Shown here: positions 1 to 7,186 of the stretch, one piece after another | How positions within the stretch are numbered: the first letter of the stretch is position 1 | Layout: each line of letters starts with the position of its first letter | Origin: Galactobacter sp. | GTDB lineage: Bacteria; Actinomycetota; Actinomycetes; Actinomycetales; Micrococcaceae | Direction of reading: 5' to 3' | NCBI GenBank assembly: GCA_022712075.1 | Contig: JALAHE010000016.1 | Span: forward strand, 1 to 13,338 | DNA: 13,338 bases | The notes under the pieces: model-generated | The model's input: the letters and a program-made list of their open reading frames with translations, nothing else | Database searches by the model: none | What the model was told of the DNA's origin: nothing | Translations under genes and position numbers: made by a program

Positions 1-1056
1 CCCCCCCCCTCCGCCGGTTCCTGGCCCGCCGTGAGTTACATCATGCCGGTGCTCAACGAGGAGCGGGACCTGCGCGAGGCCGTCGAGGCGGTGCTGACGC
101 AGGACTACCCGGGCGAGGCCGAGGTGGTGCTCTCCCTCGGCCCCTCCCACGATGCGACCAACGCGATCGCCGAGGAGCTCAGCGCCGCCGATCCCCGCAT
201 CCACCTGGTGCACAACCCGGAGACCAACATCTCCATGGGCCTGAACCTCGCGATCAAGGCCTCGAGCCACCCCATCGTGGTGCGCGTCGACGCGCACGCG
301 ACGCTCTCCGAGGGGTACACGCGCTCCGCCGTTCAGACGTTGCTGAGCACCGGGGCCGCCAACGTGGGCGGCATCATGAGCGCCAAGGGCCGCACGCCCG
401 TCCAGCGCGCCATCGCGGTGGGCTACAACTCCCGCGCGGGCCTGGGCGGCGGCGCCTACCACGGCCACGGCGAGGCGGGCCCGGCCGAGTCCGCCTATCT
501 CGGCGTCTTCCGCCGCGAGCCCCTCGAGGCAGTGGGCCTCTTCGACGAGAGCATCGCGCGCGGCGAGGACTGGGAGCTGAACCTGCGCCTGCGCGAGGCG
601 GGCCACGTGGTCTGGTTCGACCCGAGCCTGCGCGTGACCTACTGGCCGCGTTCCGATTGGGGTTCCCTCGCCCGTCAGTTCCACGCAACCGGCGTGTGGC
701 GCGGCGACCTCGTGCGGCGCCTGGGCACGCGCAATTCGCTGCGCTACTTCGCTCCCCCGCTGCTCGTGGTGATGCTCGGCCTGGCCGCGATCGTTGCGGT
801 GCTGCAGCTGAGCGGCGTGCTCACGGGCGCGCTCGGCGCCGTCGCGAGCCTCATCTACGTCCCCGTGGCGCTGTACGTGCTGCTCCTGCTCGCGGCGGCG
901 GCCACGGCCAAGGACGCCGGTTCCCTCGGCGTGCGCCTGCTGGTCCCCGCCGTCCTCGCCACGATGCACGTGTGCTGGGGCAGCGGCTTCCTGCGCGGCG
1001 TCGTCACCAAGGGCGAGGGCACGGTAGACACCTCGCGCATCCGCACGAACGGCTAG
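1..1056 (+). CDS. Family 2 glycosyltransferase (ExoA-like), membrane-anchored, 5'-partial
   Basis: Likely transfers a sugar from a nucleotide-sugar to a surface polysaccharide or lipid carrier at the inner face of the membrane. The reading frame is open to the left edge. It contains the GT-A first strand (VSYIMPVLNEE), a metal-binding DxD-type motif read as VRVDAHA (codons near 277-300) and a catalytic-loop GEDWELNLRLREAGH (from about 562). Three hydrophobic C-terminal segments lie at about 745-1000. This architecture is known for the succinoglycan ExoA-type family; the donor sugar cannot be inferred. A GTG at 31 could be a start, but it has no Shine-Dalgarno and sits inside the first beta strand, so the true start is probably just outside the window. 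The gene opens on nine consecutive C. It ends at TAG 1054-1056, just before the IS-derived island, and looks complete at its C-terminus. Confidence 0.85.
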   Translation, partial: PPPSAGSWPAVSYIMPVLNEERDLREAVEAVLTQDYPGEAEVVLSLGPSHDATNAIAEELSAADPRIHLVHNPETNISMGLNLAIKASSHPIVVRVDAHATLSEGYTRSAVQTLLSTGAANVGGIMSAKGRTPVQRAIAVGYNSRAGLGGGAYHGHGEAGPAESAYLGVFRREPLEAVGLFDESIARGEDWELNLRLREAGHVVWFDPSLRVTYWPRSDWGSLARQFHATGVWRGDLVRRLGTRNSLRYFAPPLLVVMLGLAAIVAVLQLSGVLTGALGAVASLIYVPVALYVLLLLAAAATAKDAGSLGVRLLVPAVLATMHVCWGSGFLRGVVTKGEGTVDTSRIRTNG

Positions 1057-1084
1057 TTCCACCCGGCCACGAGCTTGGTGACAG

Positions 1085-1976
1085 CTAGGTCCTGTATGCG
1101 GGGAGGCCTCCCGGCTTCGGTGGGGGTGTCGAATCCATCCACTCAAGAAACAAGGAGGCCTCGGGTCTCACCGCAATGCTCGTTTGAACGTTGGCGGGCG
1201 CAAGCTGCTCATCGAACGCGTCCTGGTCCAGAGCCGGCCCGTATCGCTGAGGCGACAGGGATGCCTGCCAGGACCCGCACGCGGATCTTGCACCGGTATG
1301 AAGAACCCCTCCTATGAGAGCTGGAACCAGCCACTGGTGAGCAGATCTGTGCGAGCAGGGCCAAGACCAAGCGCTACGAGCATTCAGCGCCTGGGGACCT
1401 GATCCGCGTCGATGTGAAGAAGCTCGGGAAGATCCCGCCCGGAAGCGGCGGGCGGGCTGACCCAAAGCAATCCAAGGCAAGTCACACCAGCGGACACCGC
1501 CGCCTTGGCTACGACTACGTGCATTCAGCGGTGGACGACCATTCCCGTGCGGCCTACTCCGAGTCCCTGCCCAACGAGAAAAGCGAGACCTGTGCGGCGT
1601 TCTTGCTGCGGACGGCCGCCTGCTTCGCCTCGAACGGGATCCGAGTGATCCGCTAGGTGATCACCGACAGCGCCTTCGCCTACCGACACTCCAAAGCCTT
1701 CCAAGCCGCGGTGGATTCCCTGGCACCAAGCAGAAGTTCATCAAGCCTCGCTGCCCCCTGGCAAAACGGGAAAATCGAGCGCTTCAACCGCACCCTAGGC
1801 GCCGAATGGTGTCTACCCCGACCCCATCACTTCAAACGACGAACGCACCAAAGACCTCGCCCGCATCCTGAAGTACTACAACACTGAACGAACCCACCAA
1901 GGCATCAGCACCACACCCATCAAGCAAGTGTCACCAACCTCCTAACCAGATACACCTGGGCCGCTGGCGGTCCTAG
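1085..1976 (+). mobile_element. Degenerate IS481-family insertion sequence
   Basis: The remnant transposase at 1163-1945 defines this element. Its ends are tentative. CTAGGTCC at 1085-1092 and GGTCCTAG at 1969-1976 form an 8-bp inverted pair with one mismatch, and looser similarity (GCGG) continues inward. No target-site duplication is visible next to them. A 12-bp perfect palindrome, GGGAGGCCTCCC, lies inside the left end at 1101-1112. The transposase identification is firm; the boundaries are inference. Confidence 0.45.
1163..1945 (+). pseudogene. IS481-family transposase, multiply disrupted
   Basis: This is the remnant of a DDE transposase. Recognisable blocks in order are SHRNARLNVGGRKLLIERVL (1166 on), RIAEATGMPARTRTRILHRY (about 1240-1300), APGDLIRVDVKKLGKIP, GYDYVHSAVDDHSRAAYSE (integrase core, about 1507-1563), VITDSAFAYR (second Asp, about 1657), PWQNGKIERFNRTL (about 1756-1797) and TSNDERTKDLARILKYYNTE. 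Lesions: the expected start codon after AAGGAGG (1152-1158) reads GGG at 1163; roughly 60 codons carrying the rest of the N-terminal HTH region are missing, with a frame change, near 1240; in-frame TGA at 1315-1317 and TAG at 1654-1656; a frame-shifted stretch at about 1718-1756; and another frameshift near 1808. No functional transposase can be made. The C-terminal frame ends at TAA 1943-1945. Confidence 0.85.
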
Positions 1977-2083
1977 TGTTTGCCAGCCGCTGCAAGCACA
2001 CAGAGGTCGCTGCCTCACGTAGGTCGGTAGCCACCCGTTGGCGCGGACGGTACCTTGGATTCAAATGGTTAGATGACTTCAAG
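1977..2083. other. Non-coding flank between IS remnant and island genes
   Basis: I see no convincing gene here. Codon use in the short open frames is not gene-like and there is no Shine-Dalgarno sequence. The base composition is intermediate. No direct repeat marking an att site could be matched elsewhere in the window. Confidence 0.4.
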
Positions 2084-2113
2084 ATGCCGCACTCTTTGGC
2101 GAGGGTGCGGCAT
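2084..2113. terminator. 12-bp hairpin, terminator-like
   Basis: ATGCCGCACTCT (2084-2095) pairs with AGGGTGCGGCAT (2102-2113) across a 6-nt loop (TTGGCG). Eleven pairs are Watson-Crick and one is T-G. No T-run follows on either strand. It lies between the IS remnant and the membrane-protein gene and probably ended a transcript that is no longer recognisable, or insulates the island genes from upstream transcription. Confidence 0.5.
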
Positions 2114-2166
2114 TCGCCTTGTCTGCGGCGAGTTGGACACGTCACGGATGGGGAGAGGGCGCGACA

Positions 2167-2895
2167 GTGCCCCATGATGTGCACATGGACGAAACCATCA
2201 TCAAGCTCATCGCTGCATTACCGCTTGCGGCCGTAGTCGGCGGCGGGTTCCAGTGGCTTCAACGAGATCGCCCGCTGAAAGCCGCTCGAACTTTGGTCGA
2301 TAGCTTGGGCGCCGACGATGGAAGCTACAACATGAAGGCGCTCAAATCTCAGCTTGAGGAGCTGGAGGAACGGCGCGCCTGGCGACTTGTCGCAGCCGAA
2401 AAATTCCCTGCCCGAGGCTGGGGCATCGCGGTTGCAGTTGTTGTCTCTGCTGTGGTCGGAGCCAGCCTGATGGTGGTCTTTGTTGGGCCAGCAGTGCTCA
2501 AAAACCCCGCCCTGTTTGTAGCCCTCTTGGCAACTGTTGTAACCGTCCTTGTCGCCATCGTCTTTTCCCCAAGATCCATGAACAAGCAGATGGCCACGTT
2601 GGAACGGCTGAAGCTACAAGTGAACAACGGTATCGCTCTTAGCGCGCACACGCGGGAGGTGGTCTCGTGGCCGAGCGGAACCCCCGAGGAGGTAGCCAAG
2701 AAAACCGCCGCCCTAGCCGAAATCAACGAAGCCACCCTGCAAGCCATAGAAGCCAGGAAGGTCGATGCTGCGACTGAGCATCCAATCCGTGCATACTTGG
2801 CAGATACATTCGTTTCACCGTGGAAGCGCCGTCGGGACTGGCTCGCGGAGACCGCGCCTGCCCTGTTCAGCACAAAATCGGCGCCACCATCGTAA
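2167..2895 (+). CDS. Hypothetical protein with three membrane segments
   Basis: Not recognised; no catalytic motif seen. With the GTG at 2167 the protein is 242 aa. I prefer this start because GGAGAGG lies 8 nt upstream (2152-2158); ATG 2185 or 2119 are alternatives. Hydrophobic segments are at residues 11-29, 85-107 and 114-133. Between the first and second is a short charged helix (SQLEELEERR, 61-70). After the third comes a mostly helical, Lys/Glu/Ala-rich tail of about 110 residues containing a basic WKRRRDW patch at 219-225. GC is clearly below its neighbours (32/60 at 2521-2580), and A/T-ending codons are frequent, suggesting acquisition by transfer. It is followed 4 nt later by a small HTH gene and preceded by an IS remnant, so it is probably cargo of a mobile element. 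A membrane partner or sensor role would be speculation. Confidence 0.6.
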   Translation: MPHDVHMDETIIKLIAALPLAAVVGGGFQWLQRDRPLKAARTLVDSLGADDGSYNMKALKSQLEELEERRAWRLVAAEKFPARGWGIAVAVVVSAVVGASLMVVFVGPAVLKNPALFVALLATVVTVLVAIVFSPRSMNKQMATLERLKLQVNNGIALSAHTREVVSWPSGTPEEVAKKTAALAEINEATLQAIEARKVDAATEHPIRAYLADTFVSPWKRRRDWLAETAPALFSTKSAPPS

Positions 2896-2899
2896 ACGC

Positions 2900-3094
2900 A
2901 TGGCTCGCCCTACCTTCTCTATGAAGGACGCCTCCCTTGAAGCGGGTGTCTTACTCACCACGATCCGTCGCAGGCTGGACGCAGGGGCGTTCCCTGACGC
3001 GCGCAAAGGCGAACACGCGGGGGCGCAGATCCCTGTGAGGAACCTCCTTACAGCAGGATTGGGGGTGGGCCGTCAGGCCCCACCCCATGAGTAG
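2900..3094 (+). CDS. Small MerR/excisionase-like helix-turn-helix protein
   Basis: A 64-aa product. The segment from about residue 8 to 55 (KDASLEAGVLLTTIRRRLDA, then GAFPDARKG and IPVRNLLTAGL) has the layout of the winged HTH found at the N-terminus of DNA-binding proteins on actinobacterial plasmids and integrative elements: a turn helix, a recognition helix TTIRRRLDAG, a wing, and the IPVxxLLxAGL closing strand/helix. Such proteins often continue into a coiled-coil or linker region that is absent here. The last codons run into a GC-rich hairpin, so the gene may be a 3'-truncated remnant. No Shine-Dalgarno sequence is visible; the start lies 4 nt after the preceding stop, so translational coupling is likely. 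It could regulate the membrane-protein gene or be left over from plasmid/excision functions. Confidence 0.6.
   Translation: MARPTFSMKDASLEAGVLLTTIRRRLDAGAFPDARKGEHAGAQIPVRNLLTAGLGVGRQAPPHE
3061..3086. terminator. GC-rich hairpin at the end of the island
   Basis: GGGGGTGGGCC (3061-3071) and GGCCCCACCCC (3076-3086) pair across a GTCA loop with one bulge. It overlaps the last codons of the small HTH gene and precedes the convergent glycerophosphotransferase gene. No T-tract follows, which is common for actinobacterial terminators. Confidence 0.45.
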
Positions 3095-3145
3095 CCGGCA
3101 CACCCCAGCACACGCAGCCAGCCATCAACCTAGCTGTACCCGCGC

Positions 3146-5527
3146 TCAGGCCGCCGGCGGCAGGAAGCCCTCGGCCTCGAGGCGCTCGACGACGCGGGCG
3201 CCGGCGCCGCCGTCGTCCCACGGCGTGTAGCGCTCCCGCCACGCCGCGTACGCGTCGGCGTGCAGCTCCGGGCGATCGACCACCTCGCCGAGCGCGGCCG
3301 GCAGCGCCGCTGCCTCGCGGACCACCGGACCGGGGGCCTGTGCCTCGAAGTCGAAGCTGAAGCCGCGCTGCTCGTCGCGGTAGAGCTCCAGGTCGGGAAC
3401 AAAGAACACGAGCGGGAGCGAGATCGCGGCGGCGTCGAACATCATCGATGAGTAATCGGTGACGAGGGCGTCCGCGGCGCGCAGTAGCTCCCCGAGGTCC
3501 TCGTGCTCCGAGACGTCGAGGACGCCGGGCGCCCCCTCGAAGCCCTCAGCGACGCGCGAATGGGCGCGCACGAGGAGCGTCGTGCCCTCGCCCAGGGCGG
3601 CGGCGAGCGCCGCGAGCCCGGCGCCGTCGAGCACGATCCGCCCGTCGTCGCGCCACGTGGGCGCGTACAGCACCACACGCCCGGCCGATGGCAGGCCCAG
3701 GGCCCTCCGGGCCGCGGCGCGATCTGAGAGCACCATGGCGTCGTTGCGGGGGTAGCCGGTCTCCCAGACGGGACCGCGGTAGGCGTAGTCGCCGGTCAGC
3801 GCCGTGGAGCAGAACGGGCTCTGGCTCAGCAGCGCGTCCCAGCGGCGGCTCTGGCGCAGCACGGCCAGGCGCGTGCGCAGGCCAACCTTGGGACGGCCCA
3901 GCGCCAGGCGCTTGAGCGGCGTGCCGTGCCAGGTCTGCAGCACCTTCTGGGTGCGGCGGTTCGCGACGGGGGTGCGCAGCCAGTCGTTGACGACAAGCGT
4001 CGAGGCTGCCGCGCGCTCGCGCGCCCACGCCGGGGAACCCTCCAGTGCGGCGATCGCTCCGTCCGGCACCCGGACGGTGTCGTTGGCGACGGACCACACG
4101 CGGCGCACATCCGGGCGCAGCTTGGCCAGCGCCGCATCGATGCCCGCCGGGTTGTCGTTCGCGCGGCGGCCGTAGAAGCTCTCGAAAAACACGGTGGGCC
4201 CGGTGCCGCCGCCCGCGGCGGCGAGCGAGGCACCCGGGGCCGCCGCGCCGTCGGGCAACGAAGCCGACACGGCTCCCCCGCCGTCCCGGCGCGCGAGCAC
4301 CTGTTCGTAGACCCGGCCGGGCGCCCCCGGGGTGCGCACCTCGAAGAAGCGATCGCGCAGGGCCCGCGTCGCCTCGAGCGAGGCCTCGGTCGCCTCGCCG
4401 CCGCTCAGGCGCGCCTCAAGTTCGCCGATCACGCCGGACCACGCGTCCTCGTGCCCGCCCGTCGTTGCCTCGTAGTCCTCGTAGAGCCCGCGGCTCTTCT
4501 CGTAGCTGGCGCGGTCGGGGGCGAACCACACGATGTGCCCGCCCGCGAGGGAGTAATCGAGCGCCACCGAGGAGTAGTCGGTGACGAGCGCATCAACCGC
4601 CGAAAGCACGGCGTTGACGTCGGGCACGGCCTCGGAGCTGACCATGCGCAAGCGCGAGGCGCCGGCGATGGCGCGGCGGTAGGCGCCGAGGCCCAAGGGG
4701 TGCGGCCGGAAGAGGATGAACGCGTCGAGCCGCTCGGCGAGCGCCTGCAGGGCGTCCCGCTCGGCCTCGCTCGGGACCGTGGGGTCCTCCTCGCCGTCGC
4801 GCCACGTGGGGGCAAAGAGGATCAGGCGGCGATCGCGTTCCTCGCCGGAGAGCACACCGGCTCCGAGCAGCACGCGCAGGGAGGCGGCGCGACGCGACGC
4901 GACGGTGCCGGCCACGAGGGCCTCGTCGCGAGGGTCCCCCGTGACGGCGATGCGCGCCGGATCCAGTCCGAACGCGCTCGCGATGCGCGAGCCCACGAGC
5001 TGCGAGGGCACCGGGAAGAGGCTGATGGCGCGCGTGGAGAGCCGGTACATGCCGCGCAGCAGCTTGCCGGCTGCGGCGGGCAGCCGGCCGCCGAGGGCAA
5101 AGGTGGCCGGGGAGTCGAGGTGAATGCGCTTGAGCGGGATGCCGTGCCAGAGCTGCACGAGGAACGCGCCGCCCGAGCCGTAGCGATTGACGTCGCCGAG
5201 GCCGTGCGTCACCACCACGGTGCCGGCGCGCAGGGTGCGCCAGAACCCCGCCCAGCTCTCCTTGGGGACGAACTCGACGCCGGCGTCGATGGCCTGCTCG
5301 GCCTGCGCCTCGTTGGCGACGAGCCAGGTCAGCCGCGCGTCCGGTTCACGCGCCGAGACCTCCTGCCACAGCTCCCAGGCCCCCTGCGAGAGGCCGGCGC
5401 CCGAGCCGAAGACCCACTCGCGGCGGCTGCGCGGCACGATCCATTGGGCGGGGCGGGCCAGGACGTAGAGCGGAAGCCGCGCCAGCTTGGAGAGATTGCC
5501 CCCGGCAAAGGTGAAGCGTGTGGCCAC
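3146..5527 (-). CDS. Tandem-domain CDP-glycerol glycerophosphotransferase
   Basis: Predicted to transfer glycerol-phosphate (or a related polyol-phosphate) from a CDP-linked donor to a growing teichoic-acid-like chain at the cytoplasmic membrane. The 793-aa chain holds two Glyphos_transf (TagB/TagF) modules, residues about 95-410 and 445-790, joined by an Ala/Gly-rich linker (412-443). Each keeps the family signatures. Module 1 has WHGIPLKR (127-134), APTWRDG (239-245), RPHP (274-277) and TDYSS (316-320). Module 2 has WHGTPLKR (533-540), APTWRDD (622-628), RAHS (654-657) and TDYSS (690-694). The histidines in WHG and RPHP/RAHS correspond to those known to be essential in TagF. The GTG start at 5527 has AGGAG about 13 nt upstream. 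It lies 96 bp downstream of nnr on the same strand and converges on the island. A tandem copy of one domain is unusual; TagF itself has one such domain. Whether one module primes and the other polymerises cannot be seen. Confidence 0.85.
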   Translation of the reverse strand: MATRFTFAGGNLSKLARLPLYVLARPAQWIVPRSRREWVFGSGAGLSQGAWELWQEVSAREPDARLTWLVANEAQAEQAIDAGVEFVPKESWAGFWRTLRAGTVVVTHGLGDVNRYGSGGAFLVQLWHGIPLKRIHLDSPATFALGGRLPAAAGKLLRGMYRLSTRAISLFPVPSQLVGSRIASAFGLDPARIAVTGDPRDEALVAGTVASRRAASLRVLLGAGVLSGEERDRRLILFAPTWRDGEEDPTVPSEAERDALQALAERLDAFILFRPHPLGLGAYRRAIAGASRLRMVSSEAVPDVNAVLSAVDALVTDYSSVALDYSLAGGHIVWFAPDRASYEKSRGLYEDYEATTGGHEDAWSGVIGELEARLSGGEATEASLEATRALRDRFFEVRTPGAPGRVYEQVLARRDGGGAVSASLPDGAAAPGASLAAAGGGTGPTVFFESFYGRRANDNPAGIDAALAKLRPDVRRVWSVANDTVRVPDGAIAALEGSPAWARERAAASTLVVNDWLRTPVANRRTQKVLQTWHGTPLKRLALGRPKVGLRTRLAVLRQSRRWDALLSQSPFCSTALTGDYAYRGPVWETGYPRNDAMVLSDRAAARRALGLPSAGRVVLYAPTWRDDGRIVLDGAGLAALAAALGEGTTLLVRAHSRVAEGFEGAPGVLDVSEHEDLGELLRAADALVTDYSSMMFDAAAISLPLVFFVPDLELYRDEQRGFSFDFEAQAPGPVVREAAALPAALGEVVDRPELHADAYAAWRERYTPWDDGGAGARVVERLEAEGFLPPAA

Positions 5528-5586
5528 GGGTGTTCCGACTCTCCTGGTCTGCTGACGCCGGCGCCCCGGACGGGTGCCACGATGCG

Positions 5587-5605
5587 GCGCGCCGCTGGGG
5601 CGCGC
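5587..5605. terminator. Short GC hairpin downstream of nnr
   Basis: GCGCGCC (5587-5593) and GGCGCGC (5599-5605) form a 7-bp stem with a 5-nt loop just beyond the nnr stop codon. No T-run follows. In such GC-rich DNA a stem this short can arise by chance, so a terminator or attenuator role is only possible. Confidence 0.3.
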
Positions 5606-5623
5606 GAAATCCCAGCATACGTG

Positions 5624-7186
5624 TCAGCGCGGGCCCAGGAGCTCGCGCAGCCCGGCGGCGAGCGGTTCCGCACCGCGCCCGGGAGCGAGCCGGGCTGCGA
5701 GACCGTGCAGCACGGCGCCGGCGGCGCCGAGGCGCGCCAGCTCGGCGTGTCCAAGGGCGCGCCCCTCGGCGGCCGCCCGCGCGGCGTGTGTCGCGAGCAG
5801 CGCCCCGAGGATCCCGGCGAGGGTGTCGCCGCTGCCGGCCACCGCCAGCTCGGGCCCGGCGGAGCAGGCGGCGAGCGCGCTTCCGTCCGGAGCCGCCACC
5901 ACGGTGGTGGAGCCCTTCAGGAGCACGACGGCGTGCAGGGCCCGGGCGGCGGCCGTCGCCGCCGCGACGGGCCGGGTGAGCGGATCGGGCCAGTCGGCAC
6001 CGATCCGCCGGGCCAGGGCGCGCAGCTCGCCGGCGTGCGGCGTGAGCAGGCGCGGGGCGTCTGCGGGAGCCACCACGGCGAGCGCCGAGGCGTCGACGAC
6101 GGCCGGTGCGCCGCTCGCGAGGATCCGCCTCGCGGCGTCGAGGTCCTCGTGGTCCTCCCCCAGGCCGGGGCCCACGAGCCACGCGCTCGCGCGGGAGGCC
6201 GCGGCGCCGCCCGGTGCCTCGTCCCGGCGCGAGACGACGGCCTCCGGCACGGCGCCCGTGAAGGTCAGCCTGGCCGTGCCGCGCGTGAACGCGCTGAGCA
6301 TCCCCACGCCCGTGGCGAGCGCCGCGTGGGCCGCCAGCACCGCGGCACCCGGGTAGGCCGGAGAGCCGGCCACGAGCCCGAGCACTCCGCGGGAGTACTT
6401 GTGATCTCCCGGCAGCGGTGACAGCACGCTGTCGCGCGCCTCGGCCTCGTCAAGCACGCTGAACGCCGGGGCGCCGAGCAGGGCCGGGCCGAGGAGGCCA
6501 GGCAGCTCCACGAGGCGCAGCTCGCCGGCGAGCGCGCGGCCTTGGCCGAGCAGGAGACCCGCCTTGAGCGCCCCGAAGGTCACCGTCGTGTCCGCCGCCG
6601 GCACGCGCTCGTCGGCCTCGCCGTGATCGGCGTCGAGCCCGGAGGGGACGTCGCACGCGATGCGCCAGGCCTCAGGAGACACCGCGTCCAGGCCTGTGAG
6701 GAGCAGGCCCCCACGGGCACCGGTCCCGAGCGCCGCGTCGATCACCACTTCGGCGCCGGCCAGCGCGGCGAGCGCCCGCGGGCCGTCGGCGGGGAGGAGC
6801 CGCCCGCCGGCCGCACGCAGCGCCGCGGCCCCCGGTGCATGATGACGTTCGGCCACGAGCAGCGCGGTGGCCTCGGCGCCGCGCGCGGCGAGCAGGGCCA
6901 ACGCGTGCAGGCCGTCGGCCCCGTTGTTGCCCGGCCCCACCCAGGCCACGATGCGTCGGCCGCGCACGCCGGTACCCCGCAGGGCGCGCACCGCTGTGCG
7001 CGGCGGGGTGGGTCCAGCCACCTCGGGGGCGGCAAGCCCCGCGGCTCCGAGGTGGCGCAGCACCACGTTCGCGAGGCCGTGGGCTGCACGGACGATGAAG
7101 CGTTGCGGGTCCCCCGCCGCGGTGGCGGCGGCGATGGCCGGGGCCTCCGCCGAGCGCACGGCCGAGCCGGGGAACACCGGGAGCAT
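5624..7186 (-). CDS. nnr: Bifunctional NAD(P)H-hydrate epimerase / ADP-dependent dehydratase
   Basis: Repairs hydrated NADH and NADPH in the cytosol. The N-terminal half epimerises R- and S-NAD(P)HX; the C-terminal half dehydrates S-NAD(P)HX at the expense of ADP. The product is 520 aa, the usual length for the fused form. YjeF_N domain, about 1-230: GNNGADG (86-92), VVIDAALGTG (147-156) and DVPSGLDAD (179-187). Carbohydrate-kinase-like domain, about 250-520: KYSRG (263-267), GSPAYPGAA (274-282), LTPHAGE (381-387) and AGSGDTLAG (450-458). The usual epimerase motif GNNGGDG has Ala for the second Gly pair member; the rest is intact. The ATG at 7186 shares its A with the acpS stop (TGATG), so the two are co-transcribed and probably translationally coupled. 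An upstream in-frame extension to 7345 only overlaps acpS and has no family similarity. Confidence 0.92.
   Translation of the reverse strand: MLPVFPGSAVRSAEAPAIAAATAAGDPQRFIVRAAHGLANVVLRHLGAAGLAAPEVAGPTPPRTAVRALRGTGVRGRRIVAWVGPGNNGADGLHALALLAARGAEATALLVAERHHAPGAAALRAAGGRLLPADGPRALAALAGAEVVIDAALGTGARGGLLLTGLDAVSPEAWRIACDVPSGLDADHGEADERVPAADTTVTFGALKAGLLLGQGRALAGELRLVELPGLLGPALLGAPAFSVLDEAEARDSVLSPLPGDHKYSRGVLGLVAGSPAYPGAAVLAAHAALATGVGMLSAFTRGTARLTFTGAVPEAVVSRRDEAPGGAAASRASAWLVGPGLGEDHEDLDAARRILASGAPAVVDASALAVVAPADAPRLLTPHAGELRALARRIGADWPDPLTRPVAAATAAARALHAVVLLKGSTTVVAAPDGSALAACSAGPELAVAGSGDTLAGILGALLATHAARAAAEGRALGHAELARLGAAGAVLHGLAARLAPGRGAEPLAAGLRELLGPR

Noticed and set aside
2349..2873. Minus-strand frame of 174 codons opposite the hypothetical membrane protein
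   Set aside because: No Shine-Dalgarno sequence, Ser/Arg/Ala-rich composition and no recognisable motif. The plus-strand frame has convincing hydrophobic segments and a good ribosome binding site. The choice is not absolute, because the plus-strand gene is itself unrecognised.
1057..3145. Integrative element with tRNA attachment site or integrase
   Set aside because: No tRNA gene, integrase or matching direct repeats were found around the island; only an IS remnant and two small genes are present.
3926..6421. Long plus-strand open frame of 831 codons opposite the glycerophosphotransferase and nnr genes
   Set aside because: Its product is Arg/Gly/Ala-rich low-complexity sequence without a domain, and it lies antisense to two genes with clear family motifs. 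Long antisense frames are expected in very GC-rich coding DNA.
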